A stretch of 64,000 nt of DNA from Rhipicephalus microplus (taxonomy: Eukaryota; Arthropoda; Arachnida; Ixodida; Ixodidae): the NCBI RefSeq assembly GCF_043290135.1, contig NC_134701.1:202848601-202912600 (forward strand). The letters are read 5' to 3'. Made by a program: the position numbers and the translations under genes. The notes beneath the pieces were generated by a model. That model was not told where the DNA came from. It ran no database searches and saw only the letters and a list, made by a program, of their open reading frames with translations. This document shows, piece after piece, positions 22,831 through 32,450 of this stretch (position 1 is its first letter; every line of letters starts with the position of its first letter).

Positions 22831-24492
22831 AAGAGCAACATTGTTGTTGCTGTTTCATTTTCACTTCACCACAAAGCGTCACGTGTGAACGAAAATAAAT
22901 AGCACGTAATGTTGCCACAATATTGAGATAAGCTTCTCAATGTTACCGCAAGGTGGTGTAAATATTTTGTGCTACTGGAGACGCAATTGCACATGCTCGA
23001 CTCGCACAAGCGTTTGCAACACAAAAAACCAAGCGTGAGATGCGCGCTTGCAATAACATACCTTGCTGACAGAACTGCTTGCATTAATTCCACAGCGTTG
23101 GACAGTATTTATGAACCGCAGCATAGAAACATGACTGCCCTTTTAGGACATCTCTTTATTAGGCAAGATCGTTGGTATTTTGCTTTATTGCTGCACTTCG
23201 TTCTCTAATTCTACTTCAGTGTGTCAAGAGCAGTGTTAGTACGTATACTACTGCAAGGTCATTCGACAAACCCTAAAAGCCTATAATTTCAATTCCACTT
23301 GAAACCAGTATTAAGAGAACATTTCAGTGATTCTAAGCTTGAATTTTTTTTCTGTCGTGTGTCTGGCAATGTAAAAGCACTAATGATCTCTCCTTTTGAT
23401 AAATCCGCTACCTGGTACACCTGTGGTACTTGGAAGCTGTGGCTAACCATTAGCGCATGTGTGCGTAAGCCTCTGCCTCTTGTTCTGGTCTTTTTGCATG
23501 CTAGACTCGGTATCAGTGTACGACCAACCAACAAATCTGCATCGCCATCCTCGTCGAATTCATTACGAAGGATCAGAGTGATCTCGAGCAACCACTGTGG
23601 CACTCAAGCAAAAAGGAAATCCGTATGAATGGCAGCAAATTCAAAGCGCAAACACTGCACATTCTTCGCGCTTTCGTGGATTCACCACCCTCCTTGAGAA
23701 ACGCTAATGAGCCCAGATCGTTCAGTCTGCCGCTTTTCTAAAGAATGTGTACCGATTGCTCATGAACTGAAGCTCTCGGAAACTGTCGCAATAGCAAAGT
23801 TTGAGAACTCGGGGGAAATCCTCTTCAGCACGTGTAGCTACGTAAAACCACAAAAAAACTAACAACTCAACAGTACAACTGAGCCCCTCAGATATCGCAA
23901 AAATTCAAAAAGCTTAGCCCCCTTTCTTCCATTTTTCGGAATAATTTGGACCGCAACTGCTTAGTTTAAAACGTGCGCTATGAATTATTAATGCGTTGGA
24001 CAGTGTTTGAAGTGTTCTCCTTGTGCGTAGTGCACTTGTGTTAGGCACTTGCCTTACTAAGACGATTGTGTCCCCGATTTATGATTGCCCGTAATCACAG
24101 AGATTATGGGTACCCTAAAGCAAAGAACACTCCTGCCGAAGCTCTCTTTCAGACCAATGGAGCTTTGTCAGTACACATATAGTATTCCAGCCTGTGTTTT
24201 AATGTCTCTTGTTATTTTAGCGTCTCCTCTTTTGTAAATCATAACCGAAAATGAGTGCCTAACTTGCGTTCATTTTTCATGCTGTATGACATTGTAGTTC
24301 TTTTCTTAGCAGAAGATAAAATATTTTCACAAAATGAAGCGAGAACTCTGTATTGGTGACTCGATATTCGCACAATAAAGAGGTATATAGCAATTCCTTA
24401 GAAGCGTTGCTTTTTTTTTCTGTAGTGGGGAAAGGTAAATGAGAGGGGAGCAGCAGCGCAGCATACTTAACTGCCTTTCAAACAAGCTCGCA
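22831..24492. other. Unassigned DNA with opposed open frames
   Basis: A minus-strand frame at 23289-23603 (104 codons) and a plus-strand frame at 23299-23628 (109 codons) cover the same bases. The minus product includes VPQVYQVADLSKGE and looks less low-complexity than most, but I cannot assign it. No splice sites support either. Confidence 0.4.
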
Positions 24493-24722
24493 CCCCGCCG
24501 TGGTGGTGTAGTCGTTATGGCACTTGACTGCTAACATGAAGGTCGCGGGACCAAATCCTGGTTGCGGCGGCTGCATTCTCGGTGGAGGCGAAAGTGCTTC
24601 AAACACGTCTACTTAGATTCAGGTGCCCGTTAAAGATCTCCAGGTGGTGAAAATTTCCGCAGCCCTCCAATGCGCCATCTGGCTTAATCATATCATCGTG
24701 TTGGCACGTTAAAACTCACATA
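24493..24722 (+). mobile_element. Old, diverged Ruka-like SINE
   Basis: Head CCCCGCCGTGGTGGTGTAGT, altered box B GGACCAAATCC, then GGCTGCATTCTCGGTGGAGG, CCAGGTGGTGAAAATTTCCG, AATCATATCATCGTG and GTTGGCACGTTAAAACTCAC. Divergence exceeds that of other copies, and the CTACTTAGATTCAGGTGCCC and TTGGCACGT variants suggest a different subfamily. No TSD was seen and the tail is almost lost. Confidence 0.78.
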
Positions 24723-24776
24723 ATGATCTTATTGAACAAACCAGCACTCAAAGGCATTACGTGTCTCTCTTCACTA

Positions 24777-24910
<134 letters not shown>

Positions 24911-24939
24911 CCACGCCGTCTAGTGATGATTTCACGATG

Positions 24940-25600
24940 GATTGGTGGATGAATGGATAGATAAATGGATGAGTGGATGGATGAATGGATTGATGAATGG
25001 ATGGATCTGACTGTGCCCTTTAAATCGGGTGGTGGCTCACGCCACCTAACCATAAAGTTAAGTACTATCGCTATGTGTTTAAGGATTGAATTTCCCTCGC
25101 ACCTTGATTGTAGCCACGAATCAGTTAGCCTCCTCCTGGTTATTTCTATCCGTTTAAAGTATACTTTGCCTTCACTGTTTCAAATCCAAAGCTTTGAAAA
25201 ATGTTGCGTCATTATCTAGAGCTATAGGGTCTAATCCTTTACAGTACATTATCAAATGTGCAGTCGTTTTCTCCTCCTCCTCTCCACATGCACTACATAA
25301 CGTGTCTGTGCCTTCGTATTTGACTTGGTACGTCTTGGTCCACAATACTCCCGTTCTACCCTCGAACAGCAGAGAACTACCCCGAGAATAATCGCAGATC
25401 TTTTTGCAATTTCCCGCTTGACTGCAACAGCGCAACAGCGCAACGCTATCTGGTGAACATTGGGAAAAGTGAGCGGTAGCTACGACGGAGGAGGGTCTGA
25501 GCCTCAGTGTAAGGAACGTTGCCCCAAATAAGCCAGGTTGCCATCGCAGCCTCAGGAGGGCGAGAACGCCCTTAAGATGGGAAAGGAGCGAAAAAAGCAC
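24940..25600 (-). mobile_element. LINE relic 1: C-terminal end of a non-LTR ORF2 with tetranucleotide tail
   Basis: A minus-strand frame (25172-25600) includes YSRGSSLLFEGRTGVL, KYEGTDTLCSACG and TTAHLIMYCKGL. This is the CxxC...H...C end-domain seen downstream of RNase H in arthropod I/Jockey-type LINEs. After a frame change near 25175 the minus strand stays open and reads RRRLTDSWLQS, then RWREPPPDLKG near 25030. It then runs into a degenerate (ATCC)n tract at 24945-25010, likely the 3' tail. The reverse transcriptase and most of RNase H are missing, so it is a 5'-truncated dead copy. Clade assignment is tentative. Confidence 0.7.
24945..25010 (-). repeat. Degenerate (ATCC)n tail of LINE relic 1
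   Basis: On the plus strand GGATGGATGAATGGAT-type units directly follow the last LINE-like residues. A tetranucleotide 3' tail of this kind is plausible for target-primed insertion. Confidence 0.6.
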
Positions 25601-25715
25601 CTGATTTATGTATTCATATTCAAACGTTTACCGTTCAGTCTGATTATCGCGGACGGCCATTACGTAATCCGATGGACCTCAAGAAGGACTGCAGAGATTC
25701 TTGAATTCTCTAAAG

Positions 25716-25718
<3 letters not shown>

Positions 25719-25771
<53 letters not shown>

Positions 25772-25792
25772 TGTGTGTGTGTGCGTGTGCGT
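25719..25792. repeat. (TA)n followed by (TG)n
   Basis: A perfect TA run to 25768, then GTTTGTGTGTGTGTGCGTGTGC. Confidence 0.95.
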
Positions 25793-25839
25793 GCCAGAAT
25801 GCCAACTGTCATCATAACTGCTGGAGGCGTCTAACACTT

Positions 25840-26340
25840 ATTTATGCCCACAAGTCAGTCGCCGCAAACGCTACGGAATCGGAGGATGCCTATATCTGGC
25901 AGCATAAGCTCCAAGCCGGCCGTGTGGGCTCGCTTTTGGAGAGAAGGACTGGCTCCTCGTCGTAAATCATTGCCGCGGAGAGCGAAAGCGTGCGCACGGC
26001 GCGTCAAAGCCAATGGGGCTTTTCCCAATCGACGCATCTTCAGCGTTTCCCATTTATACGGTGCGGAGACGTGACGAGAGCAGATGGTGCGGCTGCACTA
26101 GCACCGAAAGGAGCCGAAGGCGATACGTATGGCCGCGTGTCATCGAACCAGCGCCTTTTGTTTACGGCGGGCGCCACTCAATCGTCGTTTTATGCAGCCG
26201 CATCCACTCGTCCTCACTTTCTCTCCCTTATCGCGAACGCCGTCCTCCACGGGGACACAACGCCAGTTTACGAAGACGCCGGTCATGGCTTTTGAGCGTG
26301 CAGCGATTGTAGCAGACTGCCTGCTTTGGCGGTGTTTACT
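25840..26340. other. CpG-rich block
   Basis: CpG-dense with open frames in all three plus frames (25844-26074, 25990-26312, 26129-26575) and a minus frame (25855-26037). No domain recognised. It could be regulatory DNA or an old GC-rich repeat. Confidence 0.35.
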
Positions 26341-27050
26341 TTCCGGTGTTACTCTCAGAGTCTTCTGCGCTATCCTGATTTTTTTTTTCGATCTGTTGAC
26401 GCGTTCTATATCCCTCAGCGGCTATTTATACGTTAAGGAGCGAGCGATATTGCCGTATGCTAAACAAAGCTTTCCGCGTACCCAATCTGAGCACTGTATC
26501 ACTCTGCTTTTTTTTTCTCGCGATGGAGAAGCGAAGATAGGGTGTTTGCTTGACGCGAAAGCAGCCTCGTTATAATTACAAAATGCGGCACCGCTCCTCT
26601 TCGGGGAATTCTCATGCGAGCCGTGTCTGAGTCCGTGGCCTTTTTTATCCCCGGTCCGCGAGTGGCGAAGAACAACTTTATGTTATCCTTTCCGCAGAAA
26701 ACGCGGAGAACTTAATTTGCAATGCGTTTGAGAAAGTTAGTGAGAGCGAGAAAGAGAAGCCATAAGCAAGTTATGAAAAAGGAAGTCGTTCGGCTTCAGC
26801 TTTTATGTGGGTGTGCGTGTTTTTGTTTTCGCGAACTGCGTAATCAGGCGTAATTCCGCAACGCAAGCTGTTCTTTGTTCTTTTTTATTAAAGTATTCTA
26901 GCGTTTTGTACTCATTTATCTGAAGGTTTGGCGTAAAACCAGTTTTGAGTAGGATTATTGGTATATCTGTAATTATTCCGTAAGAGCTAAAACGACCACT
27001 AGATAGCAGTGGGATTTTGTATCGATGCTACCACTTTCTCTTGGTTGTCT
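26341..27050. other. Unassigned DNA
   Basis: AT-rich toward the right. No gene or repeat was recognised. Confidence 0.45.
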
Positions 27051-27064
27051 TTGTGAACACAAAT

Positions 27065-27148
27065 CAAAACTTTCGGAGCCCTTCACTACAGCGTACCTCA
27101 TAATAATATAGTGGTTTTGGTAGTTAAACCCCACATATCAATCAATCA
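27065..27148 (+). mobile_element. 84-bp 5'-truncated Ruka with perfect TSDs
   Basis: Only the last part of Ruka is present, from CGGAGCCCTTCACTACAGCG to the (ATCA)n tail. TTGTGAACACAAAT lies on both sides (27051-27064 and 27149-27162), a perfect 14-bp TSD. It is the shortest clear insertion here and shows that the 3' terminus alone was inserted as a unit. Confidence 0.88.
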
Positions 27149-27344
27149 TTGTGAACACAAATATTGAAGAAGGTATGGTACTATTCGAAGGTGAATCACC
27201 AGCGAAGCTGCGTGTCACATGGCACAGATGTGACCCCAAATTTTATTGAAAAAAAAGAAGTGAACATCATTTCAACGAAAGGATTGGGAAGAAAAAGAAA
27301 GACCCTTTCAAACATAGCACGTACAAAATTATTAAAAGCTTTAA

Positions 27345-27560
27345 TTGTGGAGCATTTGTGAGTCGCACGATGTCGCGCTTCGGCGTCAGCGCCGTCCACA
27401 TCCTCACTGCGCATGCTCGGCTCGTTTTGGGCATCATCTCCTCTGCCTCGAACGCGGCCGGCGTGTACTTAAGCGGTGGAGCATGCGTTCAGAATTCAAT
27501 AAAGGGCGTCTCCTCTCAGTTCAACACAACGACAGCACCAAACAATAAAGTCACACTTTA
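27345..27560 (+). repeat. Possible LTR-like or promoter-terminator fragment
   Basis: A CpG-rich start, GTGTACTTAAGCGGTGGA near 27463 and TTCAATAAAGGGCGTCTCCT near 27495 resemble the U3-R-U5 layout of an LTR. No TG...CA ends, TSD or internal retrovirus-like domains were found, so this is a weak call. A first exon or unrelated repeat is equally possible. Confidence 0.25.
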
Positions 27561-27639
27561 ACTTATGCTCCTTGCCTTCGCTTCTCCTACAATAAAAAAA
27601 ATCAGTCTAATAAAGACGACATAGCCATTAAGTATTCCC

Positions 27640-28700
27640 AATCTCTATACCAAATTACGCAACACTCACGCAGTCAACTTAGTAGGTATCTCTCATTCCT
27701 ATGTCAAAAGAGTACGCCTTTGTGAAAGCTACTCCTAACCACAGGCGGCACAGCGCGAAAGGTCCAATAGAACTTGAAGCTTCCTCGAGGGGTCTAGTTG
27801 ATTTAGGTGGTGGTTACCGACACTGTAGTCCCTAGCCAAATTTCCCACATTGTGTTAACGAACGAGCCAAGGCCCCTTGCAGCGTCGGTTCTCGATAAGG
27901 GTATTGGGGTTGTCTGGAAGTTCACGTGCGCTGACCCGGCAGCATAATTAGATAAGGTAGTTACTGACAATACTATAATGTCCCGGCAACCATTGGAACA
28001 TAGTGCGATGATCCTCCAATAAAACTTTGTGAAAGACCTCTCATTTCTGTTATCAGCTGTCCATGCACCCTTCGTCGTAACATTGATTGCAAAATCTGAA
28101 GAGATATGCCTTCCGCGATATAAAGTATAGGAGCACCTAAGGCGGTAAGCTCCGCTGTTGCTGATGTCGTTCAGTGAAACTCTTTGAACTTTATAGTCAC
28201 TCGGCAGGCTGGGATAACAAGAGCACCTGTAGAGCTGTCAGCTGACACCGATTCATCAGTGTAAGTGCGGGTCCTTTGGCCATATTCTTCGTTGAGTAGT
28301 GACAATGTTGCCTGTCGTAGGAATCTTGTTGAAGGACTGCTCATGTTCGTGATTCTCGACATAATGAGGTGCACGTGTGTAGGACCCACGGGTGGTACCT
28401 ACAACGTCACAGGCTGTGCCTATGCCAAGTAACTGACTCAGGCGAAATAAGTGGCTACCTTTCGGCCCACTTCACCGGCAGTTATTGGTGCCGTAAGCTT
28501 TCACTGCTTGTTAGCTCACCTCCATTGCGAAAGCCTGACGTTATCTCCAAGATGTCGAGATTTGCTTATGATATTGAGAAACGAGACGTTGCACACAGGC
28601 ATCTCCCGACGTCACCACAACAAAACGGGTAAACCCTCTATAAATGGCAGCACAGGCACTACATTTATAAAGCGGCTCCACTACATCCTTAAATTGAAAT
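27640..28700 (-). mobile_element. LINE relic 2: RNase H and C-terminal region of a non-LTR ORF2
   Basis: Minus-strand segments appear in the right order for a LINE ORF2 C-terminus. RNase H starts with YTDESVSADSSTGALVIP (28172-28258) and continues to TTSATAELTAL after an in-frame stop where an R is expected. EVFHKVLLEDHRTMFQWLPG (27978-28035) follows, then TPIPLSRTDAARGL (27874-27915), and ALCRLWLGVAFTKAYSFDIG (27696-27755). The RNase H D and E positions are visible. Several frameshifts and stops show it is dead. The reverse transcriptase is gone or unrecognisable beyond about 28400. Confidence 0.78.
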
Positions 28701-28751
28701 TGGCAGATTTCAAGCTCTGTTTGCTGCTTACTTGACGCATGTACCGTATTT

Positions 28752-29375
28752 TAAACTTACATTGCTTCAAGTAGCAGATGCTAGTATGTCTGTTTGTCTT
28801 AATGGGGCCTCAACATATAAACGTAACAAAACAGGTTTAGAGTTACATAAAGATAGTTTGAAGGCGAGCTGTTTGGTATATATCCATAAGAAATGGCAGT
28901 AATAAAACTGCTTATGTTTTAATGGGCCTATCTTAATGAACAAATATTTATGGCGCCTTACATGAAACAGCTTTATATTGAATAAACGTCGTTCTGAGTT
29001 GTAATAAATTGTGTTTGAGCTCTACACGCCTTATATAAAATCGATGGCTTCACCTACCGCGCCGTAAAGTTACATTGCTTCAAGTAGCAGATGCCAGTAT
29101 GTATGTTTCCATAATAGGGCCTCAACATATAAACCTTTCAGATCAATTTTAAAATTACATGCGGATGGTTTGAGGGCGAGCTCTTTGGTATATATCCATC
29201 AAAAATGGTAAAATGGTACTACTTAAATTGTTTTTAAACTCTACCTAATGAACACATATATAGGGCACCCTACATGAATGAAACTATTCTTGAATGAACA
29301 GCGTTTAAAGTTTGTTTCAGCTCTCCGTGCCACACAATTTAAGAACGATGGATGCACCTACGGCAAAACAGTCAA
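28752..29375 (+). repeat. Tandem duplication, two units of about 313 bp
   Basis: ACATTGCTTCAAGTAGCAGA occurs at 28759 and 29072. Later landmarks also repeat: GGGCCTCAACATATAAAC, TTTGGTATATATCCAT and GATGG...CACCTAC. The copies differ by substitutions and small gaps, so the duplication is old or a remnant of a longer array. No open frame is conserved. Confidence 0.88.
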
Positions 29376-29392
29376 TAAACTCTACATCTTTA

Positions 29393-30475
29393 CAGCGAAA
29401 GTTCTCATGAGATCAGAACACAGATCATGTGTGGCGCTGTAGTGGACCGCCGCCACAGCCGGTATCCGCAATCGATATCACAAGAATAAAAAGAATCGCC
29501 CGCTGCGGTGGTCTAGTGGCTAAGGTGTTCGGCTGCTGACTCGCAGGTCGCGGGTTCGAATCCCGGCTGCAGCGGCTGCATTTCCGATAGAAGCGGAAAT
29601 TATGTAGGCTCGTGTGCTCAGATTTGGGTGCACGTTAAAGAAACCCAGGTGGTCGAAATTTTGGACGTTAAACCCCACATATCAAGGTGGACGTTCAACC
29701 CCACATATCAATCCTCGAGAAATAAAAAGAAACTCAGAAGTAAAGTAAAGTAACACTGAGAACACAAATTGACTGGAACCCGGGTCCGCTGGGTGCCTGC
29801 CCAGTATTCTACCACTGAGCCACGCCAGCGCATCAAACTCATTACAAAACTGGCCTTAGGCATGCTTGATGTCGGGAAAGCTATCTCGCTAATATGAGTA
29901 ATAAACCGTTTTAGAACATCAAAGAAATGACCAGGTGTCACACAGTGCGATTTGCGTAGAGAGTGGGTCGTTCAATGCTCCGACCTCTTACAAAATCTTG
30001 TTATTGTTCACCTGTTAACTGTGGCGCACACCCACTTCAGGCGATAGTGTGTATCCGTCAACAAAAAAAACGACAAAAACAACCCTTGAAAGATGAATTG
30101 AAGGTACAGTGGTATATGTATTTTATAACATGTTGTTTTAAATATTTTGCACAATGGATGAAAATGATGAAGCAGAGCCCTTAAAAAGGCTCAATATTGT
30201 TGTCAGCCAGTGAATAGAAACATTTCACAATATTCCTAACCAGTGGGTAGTGGATACTACGCTTCTCCGAAAAATAAGGAAGGATAGCATAGTAAATGCC
30301 AGCTTACTGCACATAATCTTTAATTATTTATGACGTAGTGGTTACTCTGCAGAGATGCTTGTAACAGTTACTCAAAGAGTGCTAAGGAAAGGCTCTGAGA
30401 GGCTGCTCTCCGAGCTTTCGCTGTGACAGTGCTGCACGTCCCGCGCCGGCCTGCCGTTTTTTATTTATTTTTTGC
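29393..30475. repeat. Unnamed repeat with tRNA-like cassette, copy 2, interrupted by Ruka
   Basis: Homologous to 3887-4570 in the same orientation. The left end is CAGCGAAAG (29393-29401). The inverted CTTTCGCTG is near the right end (30415-30423), followed by a shared GC-rich stretch with CGGCCTGCCGTTTTTT. Between them are the tRNA-like cassette (29775-29828), CCTTAGGCATGCTTGATGTC, TTACAAAATCTTGTT, GATACTACGCTTCTCC and GGCTCTGAGAGGCTGCTCTC. Ruka is inserted at 29498-29713. Copy 2 is longer than copy 1 even without Ruka because of extra sequence near 30050-30230. Confidence 0.75.
29498..29713 (+). mobile_element. Rearranged Ruka nested in repeat copy 2
   Basis: The tRNA head is intact with a perfect box B GGTTCGAATCC (29553-29563). 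After GTCGAAATTT the body jumps straight to TGGACGTTAAACCCCACATA, deleting about 65 bp. The 3' end is then repeated as GTGGACGTTCAACCCCACAT. Approximate TSDs are AGAATAAAAAGAA (29483-29495) and AGAAATAAAAAGAA (29718-29731). The deletion and terminal duplication could reflect template switching during reverse transcription. Confidence 0.85.
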
Positions 30476-30520
30476 GGTAAGTGGGGTATAGAAGTCCAAT
30501 GTTTTTCCATTTTTTATCTC

Positions 30521-30621
30521 TCGCTCCAGGTGGTCAAAATTTTCGAAGCCCTCCACTACAGCGTCTCTCATTATCAAATGGTGGTGTTGAGACGTTCAAC
30601 CCCGCAATTCAATCAAATCAA
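30521..30621 (+). mobile_element. 5'-truncated Ruka with near-perfect TSDs
   Basis: Starts at TCGCTCCAGGTGGTC and ends in AATCAAATC. ATTTTTTATCTC (30509-30520) and ATTTTTTATTTC (30622-30633) form a 12-bp TSD with one mismatch. It lies just right of repeat copy 2. Confidence 0.8.
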
Positions 30622-30633
30622 ATTTTTTATTTC

Positions 30634-31179
30634 CAGTTTCGCGATTCAACAAAAACGACGTAGTAAATGCAATTTGGTGCTATTGTGTTTTTTCGGATAT
30701 GTCATATTTTTAATTATGAAAAGCTTCTTTGTCCAAGGTAGGAAGGCAAAATTTTTTCAACAAAGACCAACTTAACGCAACTACCAGATGTCCTTTCCCC
30801 AATCTACACAATTTTCTTGCACGAGACAATTATGCTCGGGTTCTTATAAATGTGCTAAGATGCGCGTAAGTATGAGTGGCAGCCGTTGTTGTACATAACT
30901 GAAACATTCCTCTAAATACTTCACTGCAGAGAGCTACATTATTTTATGAAAGCTACTTCGTTAGTAATCCAATAAGCGTTTAAATAAATATTTTTTATAA
31001 ATAAACCAGTGGGTATACTTCCTCGCGTAAGACATCTAACATAACCACCAAAAACGGTTCCTTAAACTGTATAGTGCTCTATTTCGCGATAGAATGTAGT
31101 TGTGTGGATTGTACGCGTTGAAAGCCTAATATGTCATCCTTAAGCTCGTAGTACTAGAAAGACTTGACAAAGGGTGGCT
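30634..31179. other. Unassigned AT-rich DNA
   Basis: No gene or repeat recognised. Confidence 0.45.
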
Positions 31180-32450
31180 TTATATGTCGACGACATGTGA
31201 ACGCCGACGCAAGAAAGAAGATACACGCGAAAGTAAAAGGAGTGAAATGGTTCGGCACGAGACGAGCTTTCTCAGTGTGAGGGAGGAGCCGGCAGAAGGC
31301 GCGGTGGTCAGAAGAAATGAGTGCCGAAAGAAGTTGTCTTTGACACTGAAGACCAACGGCCAGCCACAATGTCGACAGCAGCCAGGCGTGCGGTTACTCG
31401 CCAAGCCTTCTGTAGTCTTGACCCCAAGGGACGCTCCCCCTTCCGCCGTCACCGCAGAAGCTTCTACAGGGAGGATTGTCCTCCTCCCGAGGACTGCACA
31501 CAGGCAGTGTGGTAGGGCGAGGGTGTTCAAGGGGGCATCGGTACGAGAACCGGCTTTGAGCTTTCGACACAGAGACAGAGGCGTATGTACGAGCGGGGGG
31601 CGTTCGCCTCGGCCCAGAAGCAAGCTCAAGAAATTCTCTCGGGAGAGGAACTGCCGGTGACAACGTAGTCGCTATCCCCCTCGACACAAGTAAAGGGAGC
31701 AGAGGAAGGAGCGGGAGAACAACGTTGTGGAGTAGAGGCACGAAAATAAAGGATAAAAAATAGCATTCTGTTTCAGTCTTTCCTCGTTCGTGAGTGGTTT
31801 TGTCTACTGCCTTTCCTTCTTTGCCCCTCCCCCTTGCTCCTTCCCACAAGTGAAGCTACGGAAACGACCATTCTTGACCAGTCCTCCGAGAAACGCCCGC
31901 GCGGATTTTCGTGGCGGAAGAAAAGAGCCACCACGCTGAACACAATAAGCACACTAATCAATATCCGAATTCCTTCGACGCTTCCAGTCGCTTGCACTCA
32001 GTTGCACTTCGGGTCATATTGTGCCATCTAGTTTTTTTTTTCTCTTCGTACGTCACCCGCGTTGTTATCATCTCGTCGCTGCCACTTTTTGCGTCTACCC
32101 CTTTTCTTCTCATCTCGACCATCGTTCATCACAACTAGAGGCCTTTTCTCGTCCTTGTCTCGTCCTTTTTTTTTTCGGCTCTGGTAATTGCTCGTCTGGC
32201 AGTCCTCCGTAAATCACCTTTCAAGCCCCGCCTCACGTCTGCCACCACTTGCGACTTCTACGACGAATGTCCTCATTTGTTCGCGCATGCCACGCCTTCC
32301 TCAGATGTCTCTTGCTAAAGCTGGATTGTCCGCACCAATTTCGGCTATAATGAATCGTTATCGCTGTCCTTACACTTACGCCGCAAAGTATGGCTTCGGA
32401 GTTATGCTGCCGGTCACTAAGTCAAAGGTTTGATTACCGATGGCGGCCAC
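31180..32450. other. GC-rich block with overlapping long frames
   Basis: Frames of about 150 codons overlap on both strands (31184-31660 plus, 31180-31629 minus, 31394-31849 minus). At most one could be real, and none has a recognisable domain. This is the best place in the middle of the window to look for an unannotated exon or regulatory block, but I cannot support a gene. Confidence 0.35.

Noticed and set aside
23289..23628. Opposed 104- and 109-codon frames
   Set aside because: Both strands are open over the same bases and neither product is recognised. Kept only as unassigned DNA.
31180..31849. Three overlapping frames of about 150 codons
   Set aside because: They overlap on opposite strands in GC-rich sequence and have no family features.
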